Shown here in pieces: positions 50,680 through 58,545 of a stretch of DNA of 64,000 bases (positions are counted from its first letter, which is position 1; every line of letters starts with the position of its first letter). The stretch is taken from assembly GCF_008000935.1 (NCBI RefSeq), contig NZ_CP042831.1:1178001-1242000 (forward strand), in the 5' to 3' direction. The notes beneath the pieces were generated by a model. The model saw nothing but the letters and a program-made list of their open reading frames with translations, did no database searches and was not told the DNA's origin. The position numbers and the translations under genes were made by a program. The stretch is from Flavobacterium alkalisoli. GTDB lineage: Bacteria > Bacteroidota > Bacteroidia > Flavobacteriales > Flavobacteriaceae.

Positions 50680-53487
50680 ATGAAACAATTATTACTATTT
50701 ATATCGGTTTTTGTGCTGAGCGTTTCTGCTTATGCTCAAAAGGCCGGTGTTATTTCCGGTAAGATTACCGATCAGGTAGAGAATTTCTCTCTTCCGGGAG
50801 CAACCGTTAAGTTAACGGAAGGCAACCGCTATACAATTACCGACCAGATAGGTGATTTTGAGTTTTTAGGAGTACCTGCCGGTACTTATACTGTTGAGGT
50901 TATTTATATGGGTTATCAAACCCAGTCGCAACAGGTTACTGTAGAAGAAGGTAAAAATACAGTAATTAACTTTGTTTTGGTTGCAGGCTCTGAAACCCTT
51001 GATGAGGTTATAGTGGTAGGTGACGCACTTAGAGGACAGGCAAGGGCACTTAACCAGCAAAAAAACAACAGCAATATTACTAATGTAATCTCAAGTGATC
51101 AGGTAGGTCGTTTTCCTGATTCTAATATTGGAGATGCACTTAAGCGTGTACCGGGTATTACCATGCAGAATGACCAGGGTGAGGCACGTAATATTATAGT
51201 ACGTGGTTTAGCCCCGTCACTTAACTCGGTAACGATTAACGGAGACAGGATCCCTTCGGCAGAAGGTGATAACCGTAATGTACAGATGGACCTTATTCCG
51301 TCGGATATGATTTCTACCATTCAGGTAAATAAAACACTTACTCCGGATATGGATGCCGATGCGATAGGTGGATCGGTTAACCTTGTTACCCGTGCTACTC
51401 CAAACGGCGAAAGAATTTCTGCAACACTTGCAGGTGGTTACAGCCCTATTAGAGAAAAAGGGATTTATACCGGTGCATTTGTATATGGTAACCGTTATTT
51501 TGATAACAAACTTGGTGTTGTTGTAAGCGGATCTTACAATGATAACGATTTTGGATCGGACAACATTGAGGCGGTATGGACTGAGGACGATTTTGGGAAT
51601 GTATACGTACAGGAACAACAGATAAGAAAATATGATGTACAGCGTATACGTCGCAGTGGATCGTTTGCGGTAGACTATAAGTTTAACGAGTACAATACCA
51701 TTTTTGCAAGCGGTATTTACAACTGGAGAGACGACCGTGAAAACCGTTTCAGGGTTACTTATGATGATATTGAGCCGGAATATAACGGTGAGGAAATTGT
51801 AAGCTACATGGGTACGGTAAAAAGAGAAACTAAAGGTGGTGCAGATAACAATCGTAATAAAAACAGAAGACTGGAAGACCAAAGGGTACAAAACTACTCT
51901 TTAAGAGGGGAACACCTTTTAAGTCCTAAACTGGATTTAGACTGGCAGGCAAACTATGCTGTTGCAAAAGAGTTCCGTCCTAACGAGCGTTACATCGAGT
52001 TTGAACAGGAAGACCTTCCGTTTGATGTTAATCTTTCTGATATGAGAAAACCTTTTGTAACTACTACAGGAGAAGACCTTTCTTCATTTGAATTCAGTGA
52101 GCTTACAGAAAACCGTGACTATACTAAAGAAAGCGAGTTTGGAGCTAAAGTAAATATCCGTTTCCCATTCTCTGTTATCGAGGGACAAAAAGGACGTTTA
52201 AGAACAGGTTTACGTTTAAGGTTAAAAGATAAGCTTAGGGATAATAACTTCTTTGCTTATGAGCCTCTTGAGGATATTACCCTTGCAGATGTTGCTACAA
52301 GCTACTGGGGAGGAGACGGATTTAACCCGGGAAGCCAGTATGTGCCTGGTACATTTGCTTCGGCTGCTTACCTTGGCGGATTAGACCTAAACAATCCAAA
52401 CCTTTACGAAAGCGAATCAGATCCGTCTGAATTCCTTGCGGTAAACTACAAAGCAAAAGAAAATATTTTTGCAGGTTATGTAAGATGGGATCAGGATTTA
52501 ACCGATAAACTTTCCGTTATTCTTGGTGCCCGTATCGAAAATACTCATATAGACTATACCGGTAACAGGGTACTTGATGAAGAGGAGCTTGAAGGAAAAA
52601 TTGAAACTACAAACTCTTACACTAATGTTTTACCGGGTATTACTTTTAAATATGACGCTACAAGCGATTTAGTAATCAGGGCTGCATTTACAACATCATT
52701 AGCAAGGCCTAATTATTATGACCTTGCCCCTTACATTAACAACGTAGCTTCAGATTCTGAAATCATGGCCGGTAACCCTGACCTTAAAGCTACTTATGCT
52801 TACAATTTTGACTTAATGGCAGAAAACTACTTTAAGTCGGTAGGCTTAATTTCAGGAGGTGTGTTCTATAAAAACCTTCAGGATTTTATCTATACTTACA
52901 GCAACAATCAGTATTCTAATGCTGACTTTGCTAACGATTTTCCTGGTCAGGATAATCCTGTTCCGGTTGGAGAGGAGTGGACATTTGTTCAGTCAAGAAA
53001 CGGTGATAATGTAGATGTATACGGTTTTGAGGTAGCTTTCCAGAGACAGCTTGATTTCTTACCGGGCTTCCTTAAGTACTTTGGTGTATATGTTAACTAT
53101 ACTTATACTGATTCTAAAGCAAAAGGTATTGCAGACGAAGATGGTAACGAAAGAAAAGACGTTAGCCTTCCTGGTACTGCACCACACATGTTTAACGGAT
53201 CGCTTTCTTGGGAAAACAGCAAGTTCTCTGCAAGGGTTTCAACAAATTTCGCTTCAGATTATCTTGACGAACTTGGATCGGATGAGTTTAACGACAGTTA
53301 CTACGACAAACAATTCTTCCTTGACATAAACGCGTCATACAAGATTACTAAAAACCTACGCATATTTGCTGAGGCTAAAAACCTGACAAACCAGCCTTTA
53401 CGTTACTATCAGGGTGTTCAGGACAGGGTTAAGCAGTTAGAGTACTACCAGGGCAGATATAACCTTGGTATTAAGTTTGACTTCTAA
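50680..53487 (+). CDS. TonB-dependent receptor of the phosphatase/phytase operon
   Basis: A 935-residue outer-membrane receptor. Signal peptide (FVLSVSAYAQ), CarboxypepD-reg-like domain (about 22-110), plug with GRFPDSNIGDALKRVPGITM and DMDADAIGGSVNLVTRA (the pattern of the TonB/Xanth-Caul class), then a barrel ending GRYNLGIKFDF. No SusD neighbour is present. Its genomic partners, two secreted phosphatases, suggest it takes up phosphorylated or inositol-phosphate-derived compounds, which is inference. Confidence 0.92.
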   Translation: MKQLLLFISVFVLSVSAYAQKAGVISGKITDQVENFSLPGATVKLTEGNRYTITDQIGDFEFLGVPAGTYTVEVIYMGYQTQSQQVTVEEGKNTVINFVLVAGSETLDEVIVVGDALRGQARALNQQKNNSNITNVISSDQVGRFPDSNIGDALKRVPGITMQNDQGEARNIIVRGLAPSLNSVTINGDRIPSAEGDNRNVQMDLIPSDMISTIQVNKTLTPDMDADAIGGSVNLVTRATPNGERISATLAGGYSPIREKGIYTGAFVYGNRYFDNKLGVVVSGSYNDNDFGSDNIEAVWTEDDFGNVYVQEQQIRKYDVQRIRRSGSFAVDYKFNEYNTIFASGIYNWRDDRENRFRVTYDDIEPEYNGEEIVSYMGTVKRETKGGADNNRNKNRRLEDQRVQNYSLRGEHLLSPKLDLDWQANYAVAKEFRPNERYIEFEQEDLPFDVNLSDMRKPFVTTTGEDLSSFEFSELTENRDYTKESEFGAKVNIRFPFSVIEGQKGRLRTGLRLRLKDKLRDNNFFAYEPLEDITLADVATSYWGGDGFNPGSQYVPGTFASAAYLGGLDLNNPNLYESESDPSEFLAVNYKAKENIFAGYVRWDQDLTDKLSVILGARIENTHIDYTGNRVLDEEELEGKIETTNSYTNVLPGITFKYDATSDLVIRAAFTTSLARPNYYDLAPYINNVASDSEIMAGNPDLKATYAYNFDLMAENYFKSVGLISGGVFYKNLQDFIYTYSNNQYSNADFANDFPGQDNPVPVGEEWTFVQSRNGDNVDVYGFEVAFQRQLDFLPGFLKYFGVYVNYTYTDSKAKGIADEDGNERKDVSLPGTAPHMFNGSLSWENSKFSARVSTNFASDYLDELGSDEFNDSYYDKQFFLDINASYKITKNLRIFAEAKNLTNQPLRYYQGVQDRVKQLEYYQGRYNLGIKFDF

Positions 53488-53509
53488 GAGTTAAAAAATA
53501 ATAATTTAG

Positions 53510-53538
53510 GTGCCGGAAGTATAGGGTGCTTCCGGCAC
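53510..53538 (+). terminator. Intercistronic hairpin after the TonB receptor
   Basis: Perfect 10 bp stem GTGCCGGAAG/CTTCCGGCAC with a 9-base loop, 23 bases after the receptor stop. No T-run follows, so it is more likely an attenuator or 3'-end stabiliser than a full terminator, lowering downstream phosphatase expression. Confidence 0.6.
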
Positions 53539-53554
53539 TATAAATTTAGATAGC

Positions 53555-54529
53555 ATGAAAAAACTGATTCTATTTACAGCTTTGCTGGCCTTTCTTAATG
53601 CAGGGGCTCAGGGTTATCTTAAAGAAACCGAATCCGGTTATGAGGGAAAGTTTATACCTAAGCTGCAGCAGGAGGAAGATGCACTTCACTTTTTGGTATT
53701 GGGCGACTTTGGCCGTCATGGCCAGTACCATCAAAAGCCCGTGGCAGAACAAATGGGTGCTGCTGCCATCACACTGGATATAGATTTTACAATCTCTGTA
53801 GGCGATAACTTTTATCCTAACGGGATAGAAAGCACACAGGATCCTCAGCTTCAAAATTCTTTTGAGGATATCTATACCAATACAAAGCTGTATGAAAACT
53901 GGTATGTTGCTTTAGGTAATCATGATTATAACGGTAACATACAAGCCCAGATAGATTATACAAAAGTGAGCCGCCGCTGGCAAATGCCCGATAAGTATTA
54001 TCAGGAAACGTTTACCCTTAAAGACGGCAGTAAACTGCTTATGGTAGTTATGGATACCAATCCGTTTATAGACAGCTACTATAATAAGGATAATGATATG
54101 TATAAAAATATCATTGCCCAGGATACTACCGCACAAAGGAAGTGGCTGGCAGAAACACTTGAAAAAACCGATGCCAAATGGAAAATAGTTGTAGGGCATC
54201 ATCCGTTATATAGCGGAGGGAAGAGAAAGAACAGCGCCGATACAAAATCCTTTGAAAAAAAGTTTGCCGCTTTTTTTGATAAGTATAAGGTAGATGCTTA
54301 CCTGTGCGGGCACGAGCACGATTTACAGGTAGTAAGACCAAAAGGCCGCTATACTACCCAGTTCCTTTCGGGAGCGGGGAGTGAAGTAAGGCCAAGCGGT
54401 GAGCGCGAGGGTACTCTTTATGCCAACAACGAGGCCGGGTTTATGTGCTTTTCTGTAACCGGAAAGAAAATGCTGGTACAGTTAGTTAACGACCATGGCG
54501 AAATTATTTACACAACAGAACTGACATAA
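53555..54529 (+). CDS. Purple-acid-type metallophosphatase
   Basis: 324 residues with a signal peptide (ALLAFLNAGAQ). Dinuclear metal motifs in order: FLVLGDFGRHG, SVGDNFYPNGIES, YVALGNHDYNG, IVVGHHPLYSG and CGHEHDLQVV, as in acid phosphatase 5 (tartrate-resistant) enzymes. Removes phosphate from phosphomonoesters in the periplasm. The next gene, a phytase, starts two bases after its stop. Confidence 0.92.
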   Translation: MKKLILFTALLAFLNAGAQGYLKETESGYEGKFIPKLQQEEDALHFLVLGDFGRHGQYHQKPVAEQMGAAAITLDIDFTISVGDNFYPNGIESTQDPQLQNSFEDIYTNTKLYENWYVALGNHDYNGNIQAQIDYTKVSRRWQMPDKYYQETFTLKDGSKLLMVVMDTNPFIDSYYNKDNDMYKNIIAQDTTAQRKWLAETLEKTDAKWKIVVGHHPLYSGGKRKNSADTKSFEKKFAAFFDKYKVDAYLCGHEHDLQVVRPKGRYTTQFLSGAGSEVRPSGEREGTLYANNEAGFMCFSVTGKKMLVQLVNDHGEIIYTTELT

Positions 54530-54531
54530 AA

Positions 54532-55590
54532 ATGAGAAAAAACATAATACTTGCAGCTGCTTTAGGATTAACACTTGTTTCCTGCGGAGATAAGCTGGCC
54601 CCGGTAAGGGAAGATGCCATAAAGCCTGCTGTAGTGACTGAAGCTACTCCACACGATACTGACGACCCATCTATATGGATAAATCCTGAAGATGCAACTA
54701 AAAGCCTTATTGTAGGAACCGATAAGGATACAGATGGCGGATTGTACATGTATGACCTTAACGGTAAAATCGTAAAAAAATCGATTACCCTTAAAAGGCC
54801 TAACAATGTTGATATAGCTTACGGACTAATGGTAGGCGGTAAAAAGACCGATGTTGCTGTTACTACCGAAAGGGAAAGTAATAAGATTAGGGTTTTCAGC
54901 CTTCCGGATCTTGAGCCGATTGACAATGGCGGTATTGATGTATTTACGGGAGAGGCAGAGCGCGACCCAATGGGTATTGCACTGTATACACAAACCAAAG
55001 ACAGCCTAACGTCAATATATGCCATAGTAGGTAGAAAAAGCGGGCCATCGGGCAGCTATTTGTGGCAGTACGAGCTTGCCGGAAATGATAACGGTACGGT
55101 AACTGCTAAAGTGGTAAGAAAGTTTGGTAACTACAGTGGTAACAAAGAGATAGAAGCCATTGCCGTAGATAACGAACTTGGTGTGGTTTACTGCTGTGAT
55201 GAAGGAAAAGGTATAAGAAAATACAAAGCCGACCCTCAGGGAGGTAATGAGGAGCTTGCCTTTTTCGGTCAAACTGATTTTAAGGAAGATCATGAAGGGA
55301 TGGCTATTTATAAAGCAACCGACTCTACAGGATATATACTGGTATCAAATCAACAGGCCAATACTTTTATGGTTTACCCTCGTGAAGGAATGAATGGTAA
55401 TCCTAACGAATATAAATTACTGGCAGAAATACCAACTTCAACTATAGAGTGTGATGGTGCCGATGCAACCAGCCTGAACCTTGGAGGTAAATTCCCTAAA
55501 GGTATGCTTGTGGCAATGAGCAACGGTATGACGTTTCATTACTACGACTGGAACACGATCCAGAAACTGATAGACGAAAAAATAAAATAG
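54532..55590 (+). CDS. Beta-propeller phytase (lipoprotein)
   Basis: A 352-residue phytase with lipobox TLVSCGDK (Cys18). The six-bladed BPP propeller is evident: THDTDDPSIWINPEDAT-type start, GTDKDTDGGLYMYDLNGK, NNVDIAYGLM, EIEAIAVDNELGVVYCCDEG, EDHEGMAIYKATDSTGYI and ECDGADATSLNLG. These Asp/Glu residues bind calcium and phytate. It hydrolyses myo-inositol hexakisphosphate stepwise. It ends the operon before the terminator at 55623-55654. Confidence 0.95.
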   Translation: MRKNIILAAALGLTLVSCGDKLAPVREDAIKPAVVTEATPHDTDDPSIWINPEDATKSLIVGTDKDTDGGLYMYDLNGKIVKKSITLKRPNNVDIAYGLMVGGKKTDVAVTTERESNKIRVFSLPDLEPIDNGGIDVFTGEAERDPMGIALYTQTKDSLTSIYAIVGRKSGPSGSYLWQYELAGNDNGTVTAKVVRKFGNYSGNKEIEAIAVDNELGVVYCCDEGKGIRKYKADPQGGNEELAFFGQTDFKEDHEGMAIYKATDSTGYILVSNQQANTFMVYPREGMNGNPNEYKLLAEIPTSTIECDGADATSLNLGGKFPKGMLVAMSNGMTFHYYDWNTIQKLIDEKIK

Positions 55591-55622
55591 AGGAAGATTA
55601 AATGTGAGACTATCTTCTTTTT

Positions 55623-55654
55623 AAAAAAGGCCCATTGTGAGAGGGCCTTTTTTT
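55623..55654 (+). terminator. Terminator of the phosphate-scavenging operon
   Basis: AAAAAAGGCCC/GGGCCTTTTTT stem, 9-base loop, T-run, 33 bases beyond the phytase stop. Confidence 0.9.
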
Positions 55655-55809
55655 ATTTATACCTGTGAGTTTTTCTTAAAAACAAATTCTAAATCATAAG
55701 GGCAAAATTCTAAATCAATCGGGCTATATGCCCTTTTTCTTCTTTTTTACAACAGGAGGTTTGATAATTTTAAACATCATAAGCAGATTTTTACTACAAA
55801 TCCCAACAC

Positions 55810-56202
55810 ATGAAAAAGAGAAAAATACTTATCATTTCCGGTATACTGATGCTGGTTTTTGCAGCAGCCTACTATTTCTATTTCGGCTTTTTATATAAAG
55901 ATGCCCGTAACATAGAGGCAGAGCAGCCGGCTTATACCATAACAGCAGAGACCCTTGTAAAGGATTATGAAACCGACAGGGTTAAGGCCAACTCAAAATA
56001 CCTTAATAAGACAATTGTGGTGCTTGGTAATGTAAATGAATCAGACAGTACCACGCTGGCATTGGCAGGTGGTGTGTCATGCAGCTTTGATGCCGCATTA
56101 TCAGCCCAAACAGGGGAGCAGATTAAGGTAAAGGGGAGATGCATAGGCTTTGATGAGCTTTTTGGCGAAGTAAAACTGGATCAGTGTACAATTAATCAAT
56201 AA
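55810..56202 (+). CDS. OB-fold (tRNA_anti-like) membrane-anchored protein
   Basis: 130 residues: N-terminal helix (ILIISGILMLVFAAAYYFYF) then an OB-like domain with YLNKTIVVLGNVNESDSTTLA and GEQIKVKGRCIGFDELFGEV, ending KLDQCTINQ. This is the OB_aCoA/tRNA_anti-like family, often anchored to the inner membrane beside YceI and DUF5777 genes in Bacteroidetes. Function unknown. It opens a four-gene operon; the next gene begins 5 bases after its stop. Confidence 0.75.
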   Translation: MKKRKILIISGILMLVFAAAYYFYFGFLYKDARNIEAEQPAYTITAETLVKDYETDRVKANSKYLNKTIVVLGNVNESDSTTLALAGGVSCSFDAALSAQTGEQIKVKGRCIGFDELFGEVKLDQCTINQ

Positions 56203-56207
56203 TACGG

Positions 56208-57050
56208 ATGAGGAATTTTTTTGTAACAGTACTTTGCCTTATGGGAGGGTTTTCGGCATTTGCACAAGACGACCTTTTGGCAGAAATAGACACAACAGCC
56301 ACTCAGGGTTATGATACCCCGGCTTTTAAAGGATTACAGATAGTAACGTTGCAGTCTACCAAAACACCGGCAGCCAAAGAAGCCTACTTTGTGGTTTCAC
56401 ACAGATTTGGAACGGTAAAGGATGGTATCTCGGAGTTTTTTGGACTGGATATGGCAACCACTAAAATTGGAGGGGTTTATGGTATTACCGACTGGGTTTC
56501 GGTTAGTGCCTCCCGTCACACCCTTTTAAAAGTATATGAGGCAGCCGTAAAGTACAGGCTGGCAAATCAGGGAGACGATTTTCCATTAACGGTTATAGGC
56601 TACAATACGGTAGATGTAAATACCTTTTTGGAAAAGGATGATTACCCTAATATAGAGTTTAATGACAGGCTTACCTATATTACCCAGTTTTTGGTTTCCA
56701 GAAAAGTGTCCGAAAAGCTTTCGTTGGAGGTAGTGCCTATGTATATTCATAAAAATCTGTACAACCCGGATATAGAAAATGATAATCAGGTGTCGTTGGG
56801 TGCGGGAGGCAGGTATAAGATAGGGAAAAGGCTTTCCCTGAACATGGAATATATATACAATTTTGATAAGCCGGGATATTACCAAAATCCGCTTTCTGTA
56901 GGGTTGGATATAGAAACAGGGGGACACGTGTTCCAGTTGTTGTTTACCAATTCTCAGGCTATGACCGAAGGTGGTTATGTAACCACTGCGGCGGGCGACT
57001 GGGGTAACGGCGATTTCTTTTTTGGGTTTAACTTATACAGGGTATTTTAA
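56208..57050 (+). CDS. DUF5777 family beta-barrel protein
   Basis: 280 residues with a signal peptide (GGFSAFAQ). The mature part fits the DUF5777 outer-membrane barrel: KGLQIVTLQSTKTPAAKEAYF, HRFGTVKDGISEFFGLDMAT, KIGGVYGITDWVSVSASRHT, ending FFFGFNLYRVF with terminal Phe. The family recurs with cytochrome c and YceI genes. Two bases separate it from the next gene. Confidence 0.85.
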   Translation: MRNFFVTVLCLMGGFSAFAQDDLLAEIDTTATQGYDTPAFKGLQIVTLQSTKTPAAKEAYFVVSHRFGTVKDGISEFFGLDMATTKIGGVYGITDWVSVSASRHTLLKVYEAAVKYRLANQGDDFPLTVIGYNTVDVNTFLEKDDYPNIEFNDRLTYITQFLVSRKVSEKLSLEVVPMYIHKNLYNPDIENDNQVSLGAGGRYKIGKRLSLNMEYIYNFDKPGYYQNPLSVGLDIETGGHVFQLLFTNSQAMTEGGYVTTAAGDWGNGDFFFGFNLYRVF

Positions 57051-57051
57051 A

Positions 57052-57411
57052 ATGAAGAAACTAATATACATAAGCATAGCGGTAATGGCAGCAGCTTTAT
57101 GCTCCTGCGAGTCTAATACATATGAGGATATAAGCGATCCGTTTATAATAAACGGCACTGTAACCTATACCGGATATGTAAAGGGTATAGTGGATGATAA
57201 ATGTGTTTCCTGCCATAACCCGGGAGGAGATGCCTCATCAAGGCCTTTACAAACGTACGATCAGGTTAAGGATGCGGTACTCAATCATGATTTGCTTACA
57301 CGCATTCAGTTGCAGTCGGGAGAGGAGGATTTAATGCCGAAAACCGGCAGGATGTCGCAAAACCGGATTAACGTTATCCTGCAATGGAAGGAGGATGGAT
57401 TATTAGAATAA
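57052..57411 (+). CDS. Small c-type cytochrome lipoprotein
   Basis: 119 residues starting MKKLIYISIAVMAAALCSC (lipid Cys at 17 or 19). One haem-c site, CVSCH (Cys51, Cys54, His55), with Met95 in EEDLMPKTG as the likely axial ligand, and ILQWKEDGLLE at the end. Typical of Planctomycete-type cytochrome c domains fused to barrels or standing alone. It lies between the DUF5777 barrel and YceI genes, supporting an electron-transfer cluster. Confidence 0.85.
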   Translation: MKKLIYISIAVMAAALCSCESNTYEDISDPFIINGTVTYTGYVKGIVDDKCVSCHNPGGDASSRPLQTYDQVKDAVLNHDLLTRIQLQSGEEDLMPKTGRMSQNRINVILQWKEDGLLE

Positions 57412-57426
57412 CTAAATATAAAAGTT

Positions 57427-57975
57427 ATGATTAAAAAAAGCTTCTTGGTGTTTTTTATGGCGGCTTTTGTGCCATTTGTCTGCAAGGCACAAAAGTTTGC
57501 CACTAAAAAAGGAAATATAAAATTTGAGGCCTCTGTACCTTCTTTTGAAGAAGTGGCGGCCGAAAACAAAACGGTATCGGCCATATTCAATGCTGATAAC
57601 GGAGAAATGGCTGTGTTGGCACTAATGAAAGGCTTTCGTTTTAAGGTTGCCCTAATGGAAGAGCACTTTAACGAGAGTTATGCTGAAACCGCTAAATATC
57701 CTAAAGCTGTATTTAAAGGGAGTCTGGAAAATTTCCGCCTGGCGGATGTGACCGAAAAACCAAAACAGTTTAAGATTACCGGAGAACTTACCCTGCACGG
57801 CAAGGCCAAAAAAATAACCGATACGGCTATGGTATCAAAATCAGGAAATACTATTGTTATTACTGGAGAATTTACGGTTAAACCTGCCGATTTTGATATT
57901 GAGGTGCCCAGTATGGTAAGCAAAAAAGTAGCCGATGAGGTACAGGTAACCTATAGCTTTTCGCTTGATAAATAA
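57427..57975 (+). CDS. YceI family protein
   Basis: 182 residues with a signal peptide (MAAFVPFVCKAQ). The YceI lipocalin-like fold: ATKKGNIKFEASVPSFEEVA, SAIFNADNGEMAVLALMKGF, SYAETAKYPKAVFKG and TGELTLHGKAKKITD. Family members bind long polyisoprenoid quinones or hydrophobic cofactors in the periplasm. It is the last of the OB-fold/DUF5777/cytochrome/YceI cluster. Confidence 0.93.
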   Translation: MIKKSFLVFFMAAFVPFVCKAQKFATKKGNIKFEASVPSFEEVAAENKTVSAIFNADNGEMAVLALMKGFRFKVALMEEHFNESYAETAKYPKAVFKGSLENFRLADVTEKPKQFKITGELTLHGKAKKITDTAMVSKSGNTIVITGEFTVKPADFDIEVPSMVSKKVADEVQVTYSFSLDK

Positions 57976-58056
57976 GCTGTTGGTTTTTGTTACTAACTAA
58001 ATTTAAGAACTGTTTAATGGTTAAATGCCATATCTTTATGCCCTAAAACGATCTTC

Positions 58057-58545
58057 ATGAAAGTATTAGGGCTTTTTTTATGTCTTCTTTTTATTACTCC
58101 AAAAAATGAACTGGCTACCGTAAGGCAGCAATATATTAATGCGGCAGTATCGCAGTCAAAAGCAGCAGATTTTTATGCTTCATTAAAGGAAATTGAAAAC
58201 AGCCACAGTAATACTACCCTTTTAGCTTATAAAGCTGCTTCACAGGTACTGATGGCGAAATATGAAAACGGAATTGTTCCGAAAATGCGTTATTTTAACA
58301 GAGGGACTGATTTACTTGAGGATGTTATTGCAAAAGATGCCCAAAACTACGAGGCGAGGCTAATCCGTTTAAATATTCAGGACAATGTTCCGTGGATAAC
58401 AGGTTATACGTCAGAAATTGATGAGGATAAGGAGTTTCTTATTGCCAATTATGAAAAACAGCCGGAAGATCTTAAAGCCTTTACGAGGAAGTATGTAATT
58501 CAGTCGGGTGCTTTTACCGATAAGGAAAAGCTTGCCTTTAATTAA
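58057..58545 (+). CDS. Exported helical protein, unknown
   Basis: 162 residues with a short signal-like N-terminus (MKVLGLFLCLLFITPKN) and a helical body resembling tetratricopeptide-like repeats (ADFYASLKEIENSHSNTTLL, NYEARLIRLNIQDNVPWIT). No family name is recognised. It ends 4 bases into the convergent large outer-membrane gene. It may be an accessory of the YceI cluster or independent. Confidence 0.65.
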   Translation: MKVLGLFLCLLFITPKNELATVRQQYINAAVSQSKAADFYASLKEIENSHSNTTLLAYKAASQVLMAKYENGIVPKMRYFNRGTDLLEDVIAKDAQNYEARLIRLNIQDNVPWITGYTSEIDEDKEFLIANYEKQPEDLKAFTRKYVIQSGAFTDKEKLAFN

